Part shown: positions 9,244 through 18,249 of the stretch, in pieces
Layout: the number at the start of each line of letters is the position of its first letter
Numbering within the stretch: the stretch's first letter is position 1
Assembly (NCBI RefSeq): GCF_037948395.1
Contig: NZ_CP149940.1
Location: forward strand, 2,914,001-2,978,000
Source of the DNA: Serratia nevei
Lineage (GTDB): Bacteria; Pseudomonadota; Gammaproteobacteria; Enterobacterales; Enterobacteriaceae
Direction: 5' to 3'
Length of the DNA stretch: 64,000 nt
Made by a program: the position numbers and the translations under genes
Notes under the pieces: generated by a model
The model's input: only the letters and a program-made list of their open reading frames with translations
Told to the model about the DNA's origin: nothing
Database searches by the model: none

Positions 9244-9271
9244 AAAAAACAAAAAGGCGGCCTGAGCCGCC
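9244..9271 (-). terminator. Terminator after the slp-family gene
   Basis: On the minus strand GGCGGC and GCCGCC form a 6-bp stem with a TCAG loop, followed by five Ts and a further six-T tract. It separates the lipoprotein gene from the fadD promoter region. Confidence 0.75.
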
Positions 9272-9300
9272 CTGTCAAATTTGTTCACATCAAGCGTATG

Positions 9301-9891
9301 CTACTCGGTTACGATGGTTTGCACCTGTGCCGGGCCAGGGTTATACCAGCCATAGCCTGCCCCCCAACCGGGTCCCCACGGGCCACCACGCCAGCCCCAG
9401 GGGCCCATCGGCGCCGGCGGCATCACCACCTGCTGCACCAGATGCCAGCGTTTGAAACCGGTCACGTTCATCGTCACGAAGCGATACGGCGTCATGCCGA
9501 TCCGCCCCTCTTTCAGCCCGGTAATAGGGCCGACGACGGTCACCAACTGGCCTTTGAAATCAACCGGTTCGAGGAAGCCGTTTACCGTGGCCAGCAAGCG
9601 GCCGCGCGACGGTTCGCCCAGTATCGGCCGCGCACCGCTGTCGAGCGGCACCGCCGCAATCTCCAGCACCGTGCGCCCTTGCTCGTTGGCGACGTTGACC
9701 ACGGTGCCGCCGAAGCGGGCTTCCGCGCCGGTAAACAGGTTCGGTGCATTTTGTACCGAGGAAAGCTGAGTCACCGGCGAGGGGCTGGAGCCTTTGATCG
9801 CATCCGGTACGGTGACGCACCCGGTAAGAACCAGCGCGCCGCAGGCGACGGCCAGCAGCGACAGCTTTTTACTTGCAGTGCGGATTAACAT
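9301..9891 (-). CDS. Slp-family outer-membrane lipoprotein (YeaY-like)
   Basis: The start is the ATG at 9891, which has AGGAG nine bases upstream. This gives a 196-residue protein with signal peptide and lipobox LTGC (cysteine at about residue 25), so it should be lipidated and sorted to the outer membrane. The body matches the Slp/YeaY family ([34 protein letters not shown]). The C-terminus is glycine/proline/tryptophan-rich (about 165-190). YeaY in E. coli is also the neighbour of fadD and is sigma-E dependent; no such promoter was verified here. Confidence 0.9.
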   Translation of the reverse strand: MLIRTASKKLSLLAVACGALVLTGCVTVPDAIKGSSPSPVTQLSSVQNAPNLFTGAEARFGGTVVNVANEQGRTVLEIAAVPLDSGARPILGEPSRGRLLATVNGFLEPVDFKGQLVTVVGPITGLKEGRIGMTPYRFVTMNVTGFKRWHLVQQVVMPPAPMGPWGWRGGPWGPGWGAGYGWYNPGPAQVQTIVTE

Positions 9892-9991
9892 GGTCGCAAT
9901 CTCCTGAAATGCCTGTAACTTTGACCGCGTTTCATCGTTCAAGTTGCAGGCTTTCGTCGCCCGGCATCAACAACAGCACAATACGCCGCGA

Positions 9992-10693
9992 TTACTCGCG
10001 GCCCGGCAGTTTCTTCCAGGTCACTTCATTGCGCAGATAGGTGGGCTCGGCGTTTTCCACCGCCACCGCCAACCCCTGTTCCCAGGCGTATAGCGCCAGC
10101 GGCAGCATGTCTTGCGCCTGCGGCAACAGCATTTGGCCGTCGCGTACGCTCAGGGTTGAACCGTTGACCAGGTCGGGATAGGTTTGCCAGCCGGTGCCGA
10201 CGTGGGCCCATTCGCCCTGCAGGCGCTGCGCACGCTCCAGCGCCTGCGCCGGCGACAGCACGGCCTCGCCTTCGCTTTCCAACCAGCTGCCGTCCACCTG
10301 GCGTTCGAACTGCCCCCAGTAGACTTCCCCCATACGCGCATCGATCGCCGCCAGCACGCGCTCCGCGCCGCTGACGCGCCAGGCGCCCTGCGCCATGGTT
10401 TGCAGCGTAGAAACGCCAATCATCGGCAGATCGGCACCCAGCGCCAGGCCCTGAGCGATGCCGATGCCGATGCGCACCCCGGTAAAGCTGCCGGGGCCGC
10501 GACCGAAGGCCAGCGCATCGAGCTGGTTGAGCGCCAGACCGGATTCCGCCAGCACCTGCTGTACCATAGGTAAAATTCGTTGCGTATGCTCGCGTGGGCA
10601 CAGCTCAAACAGGGCGTGGATTTCGCCTTGATTCCAGACGGCGACGGAACAGGCTTCCGTCGCGGTATCGATCGCTAAAATTCGCGTGGACAT
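9992..10693 (-). CDS. tsaB: tRNA threonylcarbamoyladenosine synthesis protein TsaB
   Basis: From ATG 10693 the product is 233 residues, opening [20 protein letters not shown] as in E. coli TsaB (231). An upstream in-frame ATG would add 19 residues unlike the family. TsaB is an ASKHA-fold pseudo-enzyme that dimerises with TsaD and, with TsaE, makes t6A37 on ANN-decoding tRNAs. The conserved [14 protein letters not shown] (about residues 65-78) is present. It lies downstream of yoaA on the same strand. Confidence 0.96.
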   Translation of the reverse strand: MSTRILAIDTATEACSVAVWNQGEIHALFELCPREHTQRILPMVQQVLAESGLALNQLDALAFGRGPGSFTGVRIGIGIAQGLALGADLPMIGVSTLQTMAQGAWRVSGAERVLAAIDARMGEVYWGQFERQVDGSWLESEGEAVLSPAQALERAQRLQGEWAHVGTGWQTYPDLVNGSTLSVRDGQMLLPQAQDMLPLALYAWEQGLAVAVENAEPTYLRNEVTWKKLPGRE

Positions 10694-10772
10694 GCCAACC
10701 TCTGGCGGGAATAAAACTGGGTTTTTCATACAGGGCGCGCATTGTAGCACAGCCCCGTAAGCCCTTCATCTT

Positions 10773-12689
10773 TCACGTGGCCGACGCATCGGCGGCCTGC
10801 AGGAAGGCGATGGCCTGCTTCAGATCGCGGGTGCGCGGCGTGGGCGGCAGGCTGTTGAGAAACACCTCGCCATAAGGCCGCATTACCAGACGGTTATCGC
10901 AAATCACCAGCACGCCGCGGTCGTCGGTGTCGCGGATCAAGCGGCCGACGCCCTGTTTCAAGGTGATGACCGCATCCGGCAACTGCACGTCATTGAACGG
11001 GTCACCGCCGCGCAGGCGGCAATCTTCAATGCGCGCCTTCAGCAGCGGATCGTCCGGTGAAGTAAACGGCAGTTTATCGATGATGACGCAGGACAGCGCA
11101 TCGCCGCGCACGTCCACCCCCTCCCAGAAGCTGCTGGTCGCCACCAGCAGCGCGTTACCGGCGGCGACGAACTGCGCCAGCAGCTGCCCTTTGCTGGTTT
11201 CCCCTTGCAACAGCACCGGCAGCGTCATGGTGGCGCGGAACTCTTCCGCCAACTCGCGCATCATCTGGTGCGAGGTGCATAAGAAGAAGCAGCGGCCGTT
11301 GTTGGCTTCGATTAATGGCCGCAGCATGCGCGCCAGCTGGCGGGCCCCGCCGGGCTGATTCGGCGAAGGCAAAAAGCGCGGCACGCACAGCAACGCCTGT
11401 TTGGCATAGTCGAACGGGCTCGGCAACAGCAGCGTTTTGGCCTTGGTCAGCCCAAGCCGTTCGGTGAAATGACCCAGCTGGTCATTGACCGACAGCGTGG
11501 CCGAGGTAAAGATCCAGCTTCCCGGCTTGTCGTCCAGCATTTCGCGGAACCGATCGGCCACCGTCAGCGGCGTCAGCGCCAGCACGAAGTGGCGCGAGTT
11601 GCATTCATACCAATAGCTGTAGCCCGGCTCCGTCACCGCCTTCAGCCGCTTGAGCCGCACGCGGTACAGCGTGGCGCGTTCAAAGGCGGCGTCCAGCAGC
11701 GCCGAACGCCCCAGCGACAGCTTCATCACGTCATAACACAGCTCCAGCGCATCATCGAGCAGCAACAGAGCGCGCTGCACGTTGGGTTCGCCGAGCACGT
11801 CGCGCAGATTGCCGCGAAAACCCGGCTCGCCCAGATTCAGGCGAAAATCTTGCGTGCTCAGGCTGAGACGGTCGGCGCTTTTTTGCAGTTGAGCGGCGTC
11901 GCGTACCTCGGTGCGGTAGGCGATGGTGATGTCCTTCGCCAGATCCAACAGTTGGCGGCTGGTGAGCTGCTGGCCGAAATACTGGCTGGCGATGTCGGGG
12001 ATTTGGTGCGCCTCGTCGAAAATCATCACCTCGGCTTCCGGGATCAGCTCGGCGAAACCGCCCTCTTTCACCACCATATCCGCCAGGAACAGGTGATGGT
12101 TCACCACCACCACATCCGCATCCATCGCGCGGCGACGCGCCTTGACCACGAAGCAATCCTGATACAGCGGGCAGTCGCTGCCCAGGCAGTTGTCATTGGT
12201 GCTGGTCACCAATGGCCAGACGAAGCTGTCTTCCGCCACTTCGCTGCAGGTGCTGATGTCGCCCTCTTTGGTCTGCGACGACCACTTGCGCAGCTGCACC
12301 AGATCGATCAGCGTCTGCCCCACCAGTTCGCCGCCGGCCATCGACTGCTGCTCCAGCCGTTCCAGACACAGGTAGTTGGAGCGCCCCTTCAGCAGCGCCA
12401 GCTTGCCTTTGTACTTCAACGCCTTGGCGACGGTAGGCAGATCGCGCGCATACAGCTGATCCTGCAACGCTTTCGAACCGGTCGAGATGATCACTTTACG
12501 ATCGGCGCGCAGCGCCGGCGCCAAATAAGCGAAGGTCTTGCCGGTACCGGTGCCGGCTTCGACCACCAGCTCCTGCTTGAAATTGATCGCCTCGGTAACG
12601 GCTTGCGCCATCTGCCGCTGCGGCTCACGCGGTTTGAATCCCTTGATAGCCTGCGCCAAGGCGCCGTCTGTTGCAAAATCGTCTGTCAC
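10773..12689 (-). CDS. yoaA: DinG-family ATP-dependent helicase YoaA
   Basis: The 638-residue protein (E. coli 636) is an XPD/DinG-like superfamily 2 helicase. Walker A is EAGTGTGKTFAYL (about 41-53), the DEAH box is FDEAHQIPD (about 226), and motif VI is QGVGRLIRDTDDRG near the C-terminus. Four cysteines between motifs Ia and II (about 110-180, e.g. CLGSDCPLYQDC) fit the 4Fe-4S cluster of this family. In E. coli YoaA works with the HolC subunit of DNA polymerase III in damage repair. The start codon is GTG at 12689. It is divergent from yoaB. Confidence 0.96.
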   Translation of the reverse strand: MTDDFATDGALAQAIKGFKPREPQRQMAQAVTEAINFKQELVVEAGTGTGKTFAYLAPALRADRKVIISTGSKALQDQLYARDLPTVAKALKYKGKLALLKGRSNYLCLERLEQQSMAGGELVGQTLIDLVQLRKWSSQTKEGDISTCSEVAEDSFVWPLVTSTNDNCLGSDCPLYQDCFVVKARRRAMDADVVVVNHHLFLADMVVKEGGFAELIPEAEVMIFDEAHQIPDIASQYFGQQLTSRQLLDLAKDITIAYRTEVRDAAQLQKSADRLSLSTQDFRLNLGEPGFRGNLRDVLGEPNVQRALLLLDDALELCYDVMKLSLGRSALLDAAFERATLYRVRLKRLKAVTEPGYSYWYECNSRHFVLALTPLTVADRFREMLDDKPGSWIFTSATLSVNDQLGHFTERLGLTKAKTLLLPSPFDYAKQALLCVPRFLPSPNQPGGARQLARMLRPLIEANNGRCFFLCTSHQMMRELAEEFRATMTLPVLLQGETSKGQLLAQFVAAGNALLVATSSFWEGVDVRGDALSCVIIDKLPFTSPDDPLLKARIEDCRLRGGDPFNDVQLPDAVITLKQGVGRLIRDTDDRGVLVICDNRLVMRPYGEVFLNSLPPTPRTRDLKQAIAFLQAADASAT

Positions 12690-12822
12690 GCTGTCTCTCT
12701 GCCGGTGTCATTCAGCGGTGATTATGCCAAGCCTGCCGCCCGGCTACCACCCACTTTATCGCCGCGCATTTTCATGACCGGCTGTGCTACCCTTAGCACG
12801 ACTATGATATGGAGATAAGCAA

Positions 12823-13167
12823 ATGAATATCGAAAGAATTGATCCCGATCAGCGCTGGTCCGAGGCCGTAGTGCACAACGAGACCGTTTACTACACCAGC
12901 GTGCCGGAAAACCTGGACGACGACGCGACCGCGCAGACCGCCAACGCCCTCGCCGCCATCGACGTGCTGCTGGCGCGCGTCGGTTCGGATAAAAGCCGTA
13001 TTCTGGATGCCACCATCTTCCTGGCCAACACCGCCGACTTCGCCGCGATGAACGCCGCCTGGGACGCCTGGGTGGTCGCCGGCAGCGCGCCGGTGCGCTG
13101 CACGGTGCAGGCGCAGCTGATGAATCCGAAGTACAAGGTGGAAATCAAAATCATCGCCGCGCTGTAA
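12823..13167 (+). CDS. yoaB: RidA-family protein YoaB
   Basis: The 114-residue protein is a RidA/YjgF/UK114 family member, corresponding to E. coli YoaB. Family features include the N-terminal segment with RWSEAVVHNETVYYTS and the C-terminal VRCTVQAQLMNPKYKVEI, which contains the conserved arginine that binds the carboxylate of imino/enamine substrates. RidA proteins hydrolyse reactive 2-aminoacrylate-type imines; the exact substrate of YoaB is not known. A GGAGA element precedes the ATG. Confidence 0.93.
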   Translation: MNIERIDPDQRWSEAVVHNETVYYTSVPENLDDDATAQTANALAAIDVLLARVGSDKSRILDATIFLANTADFAAMNAAWDAWVVAGSAPVRCTVQAQLMNPKYKVEIKIIAAL

Positions 13168-13182
13168 GCCTGAGCGCAGACG

Positions 13183-13218
13183 AAAAAAAACCGCAGACGG
13201 CAACGCCTGCGGTTTTTT
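13183..13218. terminator. Bidirectional terminator between yoaB and mdtI
   Basis: CCGCAG (13191-13196) pairs with CTGCGG (13207-13212), flanked by eight As on the left and six Ts on the right, so it can serve both convergent genes. Confidence 0.8.
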
Positions 13219-13229
13219 ATTGCCGGCTA

Positions 13230-13559
13230 TCAGGACAGTTTGAGGATCACCATCCCCGTCAGCAGCAGCGCCAGGCCAATCCAGCCTTTGGCGTTCAGCC
13301 GCTGGCCGAACATGATCCAGCCTGCGGCGATGGTGGCGGCGATACCGAAACCGCCCCACAGCGCATAAGCGATCGACAGATCGATGCCCTTCACCGCCTG
13401 CGCCAGGGCGCTGAACGCGCCGAGTACCGACAGCAGCGACAGCAGCCCCAGCCAAATTTTACGGAAGCCGTCCGACATCTTCAGGAAGATGTTGGCGATG
13501 ATTTCCAGCACGATCGCCAGTCCCAGGAACCCAATGTGGTACAACTCAAACTGTTGCAT
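13230..13559 (-). CDS. mdtI: Spermidine exporter subunit MdtI
   Basis: From ATG 13559 the product is 109 residues, exactly the E. coli MdtI length; the upstream ATG would add three residues. It is a four-helix small multidrug resistance (SMR) protein with the essential membrane glutamate in the first helix ([13 protein letters not shown]) and the conserved [10 protein letters not shown]. MdtI pairs with MdtJ to export spermidine across the inner membrane. Its start lies inside the end of mdtJ (14-base overlap), indicating translational coupling. Confidence 0.95.
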   Translation of the reverse strand: MQQFELYHIGFLGLAIVLEIIANIFLKMSDGFRKIWLGLLSLLSVLGAFSALAQAVKGIDLSIAYALWGGFGIAATIAAGWIMFGQRLNAKGWIGLALLLTGMVILKLS

Positions 13560-13914
13560 GGTTGTCACCTCGCGGGCTGACCTGTTTTCGCTCTTTGCGG
13601 GTGCCGGATTTCACCAGCATGATGCCGGCGATCAGCGTCGCCAGGCCCAGCACCTTCAGCGCCGAGATCGGCTCGTCGAACCACAGCACGCTGAACAGGG
13701 TAATGAACAAAATGCCGATGCCTTCCCACAGCGCATAAGCCACGCCCAGCGCCACGCGTTTTACCGCCACCGACAGCAACACATAAGACGCGGTGATCAT
13801 CACGTACATCACGATGTGCCCGATCATGCCGCCATTGACGCTGGCGTATTTCATCGACAAGGTGCCGATGATTTCGGTCATGATGGCCAAACCTAAAAAG
13901 ATCCAATAAATCAT
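13546..13914 (-). CDS. mdtJ: Spermidine exporter subunit MdtJ
   Basis: The 122-residue SMR-family protein has four predicted helices, the membrane glutamate in [16 protein letters not shown] (about residue 14) and [12 protein letters not shown]. It forms the heteromeric MdtJI spermidine exporter with MdtI. The C-terminal tail after helix 4 is charged, as in E. coli MdtJ. It is the first gene of the operon and is preceded by a leader of several hundred bases that contains a candidate short upstream ORF. Confidence 0.95.
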   Translation of the reverse strand: MIYWIFLGLAIMTEIIGTLSMKYASVNGGMIGHIVMYVMITASYVLLSVAVKRVALGVAYALWEGIGILFITLFSVLWFDEPISALKVLGLATLIAGIMLVKSGTRKERKQVSPRGDNHATV

Positions 13915-14114
13915 AATTTTTCTCCCAAACGGCGAATAACGCGCGCCAAGGCATATTTATCCCGATTTATCTCGTCGAACGGCCGTATTGCGGCGCGCAA
14001 GACGCAGAGATCCCTGGGGATAAACTGACCCAAACGCAAAAAGAATGTTTGCCCGGCTGAACGGTAGCGTGAAGGCCTAAGCCCGCCACCTGCACCGGTT
14101 AAGGGAGAAAGACG

Positions 14115-14213
14115 CTATAGCTCGCTGCACCAGTGATGCTCACTGGCAAGGATCGCAGACAGGAAGAGTTGGCAAGTAGAGGTTCTGAGGGTAGTTCCGT
14201 TAATAGTCATCAT
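14115..14213 (-). CDS. Candidate leader peptide upstream of mdtJI
   Basis: A 32-codon ORF starts at tandem ATGs (14213 and 14210) and ends with TAG at 14115, about 200 bases before mdtJ. The peptide starts MMTINGTTLRTSTCQ and contains LFLSAILASEHHW. E. coli mdtJI is reported to have a short upstream ORF (mdtU) in its leader that takes part in spermidine-responsive expression; the position and size here fit such an element. A 7-bp stem (14130-14146) overlaps the last third of the ORF. The ribosome binding site is weak (AGAG). Identity with mdtU is inferred, not verified. Confidence 0.5.
   Translation of the reverse strand: MMTINGTTLRTSTCQLFLSAILASEHHWCSEL
14130..14146 (-). promoter_or_regulatory. 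Hairpin inside the mdtJI leader ORF
   Basis: CCAGTGA and TCACTGG form a perfect 7-bp stem with a three-base loop. Its location near the end of the upstream ORF means that a stalled ribosome would mask it, as expected of an attenuation-type leader. Inference. Confidence 0.4.
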
Positions 14214-14385
14214 AATAGTTCTCTATTATCAGCCGCACACCGTGCGATTTGCCCAATATCCTCATAAAAGTAAAATTTTCGACTGAGATATTTTTACCAC
14301 AGCCAAAATGAGAAAGCAAACTGCCGTTTTCATAAAAAAGCAGAAAAAAACGGGTTAAAAATAAGAAAGTTAATCATGATATAAA

Positions 14386-14416
14386 TTAAAAAAGGCTCAA
14401 CAAAGGGTTGAGCCTT
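14386..14416 (-). terminator. eda terminator
   Basis: A perfect 10-bp stem (AAGGCTCAAC with GTTGAGCCTT, five-base loop) is followed on the minus strand by a run of six Ts. It ends the eda transcript before the mdtJI leader. Confidence 0.85.
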
Positions 14417-14466
14417 GCGATATGCGCGAGTGCGCAAATAAGCGCCAATCCCAGGCACGGTGCGGG

Positions 14467-15108
14467 TTACAACGCAGCCCCGCTGACGGCGCTGCGCGCC
14501 AGTTCAGTGATGCGCGCATAGTCGCCGTTTTCGAGCGCATCCGCCGGCACCAGCCAGGAACCGCCGATGCAAAGCACGCTCTTCAACGCCAAATAATCGC
14601 GGTAGTTGTTTGGCGTAATGCCACCGGTCGGGCAAAAACGCACCTGCGGGAACGGGCCGCCGATCGCCTGCAGCGCCTTCACGCCGCCGTTGGCTTCCGC
14701 CGGGAAGAATTTGAATTCGCGCAGGCCGTGATCCATACCCTGCATCAGCTCGGAAACGGTGCTGATGCCCGGGATCAGCGGGATAGGCCCCGCCGTCGCC
14801 GCCTGCAGCAAGGCTTCGGTCAGCCCCGGGCTGATGGCGAACTGCGCCCCCGCCTCGGTCACCTCCCGCAGCTGCTGCGGATTGATCACCGTACCGGCGC
14901 CGATGATGGCCTCCGGCACCTCGTTGGCAATAGCGCGGATAGCCTCCAGCCCGCAGGCGGTGCGCAGCGTCACCTCCAGCACCCGCACGCCGCCGGCAAC
15001 CAGCGCTTTCGCCAGCGGCACCGCCTGCTCCAGCTTGTTGATCACGATAACAGGCACCACCGGTCCCGCCGTCAGGATCTGCTCGGCGCTGGTTTTCCAG
15101 TTTTTCAT
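14467..15108 (-). CDS. eda: KHG/KDPG aldolase Eda
   Basis: The product from ATG 15108 is 213 residues (E. coli 213), with GGAGAAATAACG ahead of the start; the longer ORF adds an unrelated N-terminus. Eda cleaves 2-keto-3-deoxy-6-phosphogluconate to pyruvate and glyceraldehyde-3-phosphate in the Entner-Doudoroff pathway. The Schiff-base lysine lies in [13 protein letters not shown] (about residue 133) and the catalytic glutamate in VLEVTLRT (about 45). There is no edd in between: zwf follows directly upstream, unlike the zwf-edd-eda order of E. coli. Confidence 0.96.
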   Translation of the reverse strand: MKNWKTSAEQILTAGPVVPVIVINKLEQAVPLAKALVAGGVRVLEVTLRTACGLEAIRAIANEVPEAIIGAGTVINPQQLREVTEAGAQFAISPGLTEALLQAATAGPIPLIPGISTVSELMQGMDHGLREFKFFPAEANGGVKALQAIGGPFPQVRFCPTGGITPNNYRDYLALKSVLCIGGSWLVPADALENGDYARITELARSAVSGAAL

Positions 15109-15225
15109 CGTTATTTCTCCATTACTCGCGGTTAACAATGGCACGCCCCTGCCACAGGGCTCCGCGCAAATGCGCGGACGTCCGGCCGTACCGTAAGTGA
15201 TGTGGCCCACGCGCAGATCGCAGGC

Positions 15226-15254
15226 AAAAAAAAGCCGGCAGACAGGCTGCCGGC
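15226..15254 (-). terminator. zwf terminator
   Basis: On the minus strand GCCGGCAG and CTGCCGGC form an 8-bp stem with a five-base loop, followed by eight Ts. It lies eight bases beyond the zwf stop and separates zwf from eda. Confidence 0.9.
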
Positions 15255-15262
15255 ATTGCGCA

Positions 15263-16738
15263 TTACTCGAACTCGTTCCAGGAACGGCCGTCGCGGGTGA
15301 TCATCGCCACCGAGGCCACCGGCCCCCAGGTGCCCGCCTGATAAGGCTTAGGCGCCTCGTTGTCGGCTTTCCATGCGTCCATGATGGAGTCGACCCACTT
15401 CCAGGCTTCTTCCACTTCATCGCGGCGCACGAACAGCGCCTGAATGCCGCGCATGGTCTCCAGCAGCAGGCGCTCGTAGGCGTCCGCCACGTGCTCCTGG
15501 TTGAAGGTTTCCGAGAAGCTCAGGTCCAGCTTGGTGGTCTGCAGACGGTGCTTGTGATCCAGCCCCGGCACCTTGTTCAGCACCTGAATTTCGATGCCTT
15601 CGTCCGGCTGCAGGCGGATGGTCAGCTTGTTCTGCGGCAGTTGCTGGTAAGAATCGCTGAACAGGTTAAGCGGCGGGTTTTTGAAGTACACCACCACTTC
15701 CGAGCATTTGGTCGGCAGACGTTTACCGGTACGCAGGTAGAACGGCACCCCGGCCCACTGCCAGTTGTCGATATCCACGCGGATGGAGACGAAGGTTTCG
15801 GTGCTGCTGCTCTTGTTCGCCCCTTCCTCTTCCAGATAACCCGGCACTTTCTTGCCCTGGACGAAACCGGCGGTGTACTGACCGCGCACGGTGGTTTCCC
15901 GTACATTGGTCTGATCGATACGGCGCAGCGAGCGCAGTACCTTCACCTTTTCGTCGCGGATACGGTCGGTGGTCAGATCCGCCGGCGGCGACATGGCGAT
16001 CATGGTCAGGATCTGCAGCAGGTGGTTCTGGATCATGTCGCGCATCTGGCCGGCCTGGTCGAAGTAACCCCAACGCCCTTCGATGCCCACCTCTTCCGCC
16101 ACAGTGATCTGCACCGAATCGATGGTGCGGTTATCCCAGTTGGAGGCGAACAGCGAGTTGGCGAAACGCAGCGCCAACAGGTTCAGCACCGTCTCTTTGC
16201 CGAGATAGTGGTCGATACGGTAAACCTGGGATTCGTTGAAGTACTCCGCCACCTGATCGTTGATCACGCGGGAGGACGCCAGATCGGTGCCCAACGGCTT
16301 TTCCATTACCACGCGCGCCGGCTCATGATTCAGCTTGGCTTCGCCCAACCCTTTGCAGATGGCGCCGAAGGTGCTTGGCGGCATGGCGAAGTAGTTGATG
16401 GTGGTGCGGTGTTTCTGATCCAGCATTTTACCCAGTTTGGTAAAGTTCTTGCTGTCGTTGACGTCCAGATTGCAGAAGTCCAGGCGTGCGCTCAGCGTGG
16501 CCCAGAGTTCGTCATCCAGTTTTTCTTTCATGAAGGTGCCAAGCGCTTCCTTGACCACTTCGGTATACGCTTTTTTATCCCACTCCGCGCGGCCGACGCC
16601 GATGATCCGCGTATCCGGGTGGATGTGTCCGGCTTTCTCTAACTGGTACAGGGAAGGCAGCAGCTTACGGCGCGCCAAATCACCTTTCGCGCCGAAAATA
16701 ACCAGGTCACACGCCTGGGCTGTAGAGGTTACCGCCAT
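15263..16738 (-). CDS. zwf: Glucose-6-phosphate 1-dehydrogenase Zwf
   Basis: The start is ATG 16738 ([20 protein letters not shown]), six bases after GAGGAG; the ATG at 16744 overlaps that ribosome binding site. The product is 491 residues, as in E. coli. It oxidises glucose-6-phosphate to 6-phosphogluconolactone with NADP+. The nucleotide site [14 protein letters not shown] (about 16-29) and the substrate/catalytic motif RIDHYLGKE (about 178-186) are intact. A HexR-type operator stands 26 bases upstream, so expression is probably tied to KDPG levels. Confidence 0.97.
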   Translation of the reverse strand: MAVTSTAQACDLVIFGAKGDLARRKLLPSLYQLEKAGHIHPDTRIIGVGRAEWDKKAYTEVVKEALGTFMKEKLDDELWATLSARLDFCNLDVNDSKNFTKLGKMLDQKHRTTINYFAMPPSTFGAICKGLGEAKLNHEPARVVMEKPLGTDLASSRVINDQVAEYFNESQVYRIDHYLGKETVLNLLALRFANSLFASNWDNRTIDSVQITVAEEVGIEGRWGYFDQAGQMRDMIQNHLLQILTMIAMSPPADLTTDRIRDEKVKVLRSLRRIDQTNVRETTVRGQYTAGFVQGKKVPGYLEEEGANKSSSTETFVSIRVDIDNWQWAGVPFYLRTGKRLPTKCSEVVVYFKNPPLNLFSDSYQQLPQNKLTIRLQPDEGIEIQVLNKVPGLDHKHRLQTTKLDLSFSETFNQEHVADAYERLLLETMRGIQALFVRRDEVEEAWKWVDSIMDAWKADNEAPKPYQAGTWGPVASVAMITRDGRSWNEFE

Positions 16739-16763
16739 GTTCATCTCCTCGTTGCAGGATATT

Positions 16764-16778
16764 TGTAATTTTCTTACA
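16764..16778 (-). promoter_or_regulatory. HexR operator of zwf
   Basis: TGTAATTTTCTTACA matches the HexR palindrome TGTAATTAAATTACA at 12 of 15 positions, with both outer arms nearly perfect. HexR represses zwf and is released by 2-keto-3-deoxy-6-phosphogluconate. hexR itself is the divergent neighbour. Confidence 0.7.
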
Positions 16779-17168
16779 TTACTAATGTACTCTGTTTGAC
16801 TACGGCCAGCAAACCCGGCGCAGAAGCAGGAAAAAAGACCTCAAGATTCCAGTGGTAGCGCCAATGCGCGCCAGAGCCCGCACAGGCGGGCAAAACTGTA
16901 ATTTTTCGTCTTTTTTGACGCTCTGTTACCATTATGAAAGTTAGACACAGGTCATATTCTGGTGAAAAAAGCCTGCATACGCCCTGTCGAGACTGCCAAC
17001 GGTTACCAGCACGTAGTATATTTTCACTAAACCGGCATTGATTTCTCCTTTGTTTGAAATCGACATACCCTATCGATTCCAGGTTACAGCCGCTCGTTTG
17101 GCGTCTGCGTGCGCGGCGAACACGGGCGAAATTCGGCGCTGTTGCTTGAAAGCCACAGGGATAAAACC
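16779..17168. promoter_or_regulatory. Divergent zwf-hexR intergenic region
   Basis: Apart from the HexR operator next to zwf, a half-match (TGTAATTTTTCGTCT, about 16898) could be a second weak site. An A/T-rich stretch at about 16920-17060 could carry the hexR promoter. No gene is supported here. Confidence 0.4.
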
Positions 17169-18059
17169 ATGAGTGACTCTCGTTATATGAATACGCTGGA
17201 CAAAATCCAGAGCCATCTGGAACTCCTGAGCAAATCTGAAAGGAAAGTCGCCGAGGTGATCCTGGCCTCCCCACAGACCGCCATTCACTCCAGCATTGCC
17301 ACGCTGGCGCGCATGGCCGACGTCAGCGAACCTACCGTCAACCGCTTTTGCCGCCGCCTTGATACCAAAGGCTTTCCCGATTTCAAACTGCACCTCGCCC
17401 AAAGCCTGGCTAACGGCACGCCCTACGTAAACCGTAACGTTGAGGAAGACGACAGCGTCGATTCCTATACCAGCAAGATCTTCGAATCGGTCATGGCCAG
17501 CCTGGATACAGTAAAGGCAAATTTGGATATTGCCGCAATCAATCGTGCGGTTGACCTGCTCACCCAGGCAAAAAAGATCTCTTTCTTCGGCCTGGGCGCC
17601 TCCGCGGCGGTGGCGCACGACGCGATGAACAAATTTTTCCGCTTCAATATCCCGGTGGTCTACTTCGATGACATCGTCATGCAACGCATGAGCTGCATGA
17701 ACTCCGGCGAAGGCGACGTGGTGGTGTTGATCTCACACACCGGCCGCACCAAGAATCTGGTGGAGATGGCCCACCTGGCGCGAGAAAACGACGCCACGGT
17801 ATTGGCTATCACCTCGCGCGACACCCCGCTCGCTCAGGCGGCGACCCTCCCTTTGCTGCTCGATGTGCCCGAAGACACCGACGTTTACATGCCGATGGTG
17901 TCGCGGATCGCGCAATTAACGCTCATTGACGTGCTCGCCACCGGATTTACCTTGCGTAGAGGGGCTAAATTCAGAGATAACTTGAAGCGGGTCAAAGAAG
18001 CGCTCAAAGAATCGCGCTTTGATAAAGGGGTGGTCATTCCCAACAGTTTTGACTCGTGA
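17169..18059 (+). CDS. hexR: HexR, RpiR-family regulator of sugar catabolism
   Basis: The 296-residue RpiR-type regulator has an N-terminal helix-turn-helix (about residues 5-80, with VSEPTVNRFCRRL as recognition region) and a C-terminal SIS phosphosugar-binding domain (about 125-265, with FFGLGASAAVAHDA and LISHTGRTKNLVE). It represses zwf, edd-eda, pyk and related genes and is released by 2-keto-3-deoxy-6-phosphogluconate. I start at ATG 17169, which has AGGG about seven bases upstream; ATG 17187 is an alternative that matches the shorter E. coli N-terminus. It lies between zwf and pykA, both of which have HexR-like sites here. Confidence 0.95.
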   Translation: MSDSRYMNTLDKIQSHLELLSKSERKVAEVILASPQTAIHSSIATLARMADVSEPTVNRFCRRLDTKGFPDFKLHLAQSLANGTPYVNRNVEEDDSVDSYTSKIFESVMASLDTVKANLDIAAINRAVDLLTQAKKISFFGLGASAAVAHDAMNKFFRFNIPVVYFDDIVMQRMSCMNSGEGDVVVLISHTGRTKNLVEMAHLARENDATVLAITSRDTPLAQAATLPLLLDVPEDTDVYMPMVSRIAQLTLIDVLATGFTLRRGAKFRDNLKRVKEALKESRFDKGVVIPNSFDS

Positions 18060-18077
18060 CCTGACGAAGAAAAAATC

Positions 18078-18105
18078 GCCGTTCAACAGACATTTGAATG
18101 ACGGC
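18078..18105. terminator. Hairpin after hexR
   Basis: GCCGTTCAA can pair with TTGAATGACGGC with a two-base bulge. The only T-run flanks it on the minus-strand side, so it is a poor terminator for hexR. Weak call. Confidence 0.3.
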
Positions 18106-18161
18106 ATCAGAGACTGTACCCTGTTAATATGCTCATGCGGGTAACCCGGGTGAAATATCAG

Positions 18162-18176
18162 TGTTGTAAAATTACA
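18162..18176 (+). promoter_or_regulatory. Candidate HexR operator of pykA
   Basis: TGTTGTAAAATTACA matches the HexR palindrome TGTAATTAAATTACA at 12 of 15 positions; the right arm ATTACA is perfect. It lies 73 bases before the pykA ATG. Confidence 0.55.
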
Positions 18177-18249
18177 TTTCACGCCTGGTTTCGTTATCCG
18201 ACGTTTATCGCAACACCAATATTTGCTTCACCAGTCAACGGAGTAATAC

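Noticed and set aside
15197..16642. 481-codon frame opposite zwf
   Set aside because: Shadow of zwf; it would also run through the zwf terminator hairpin.
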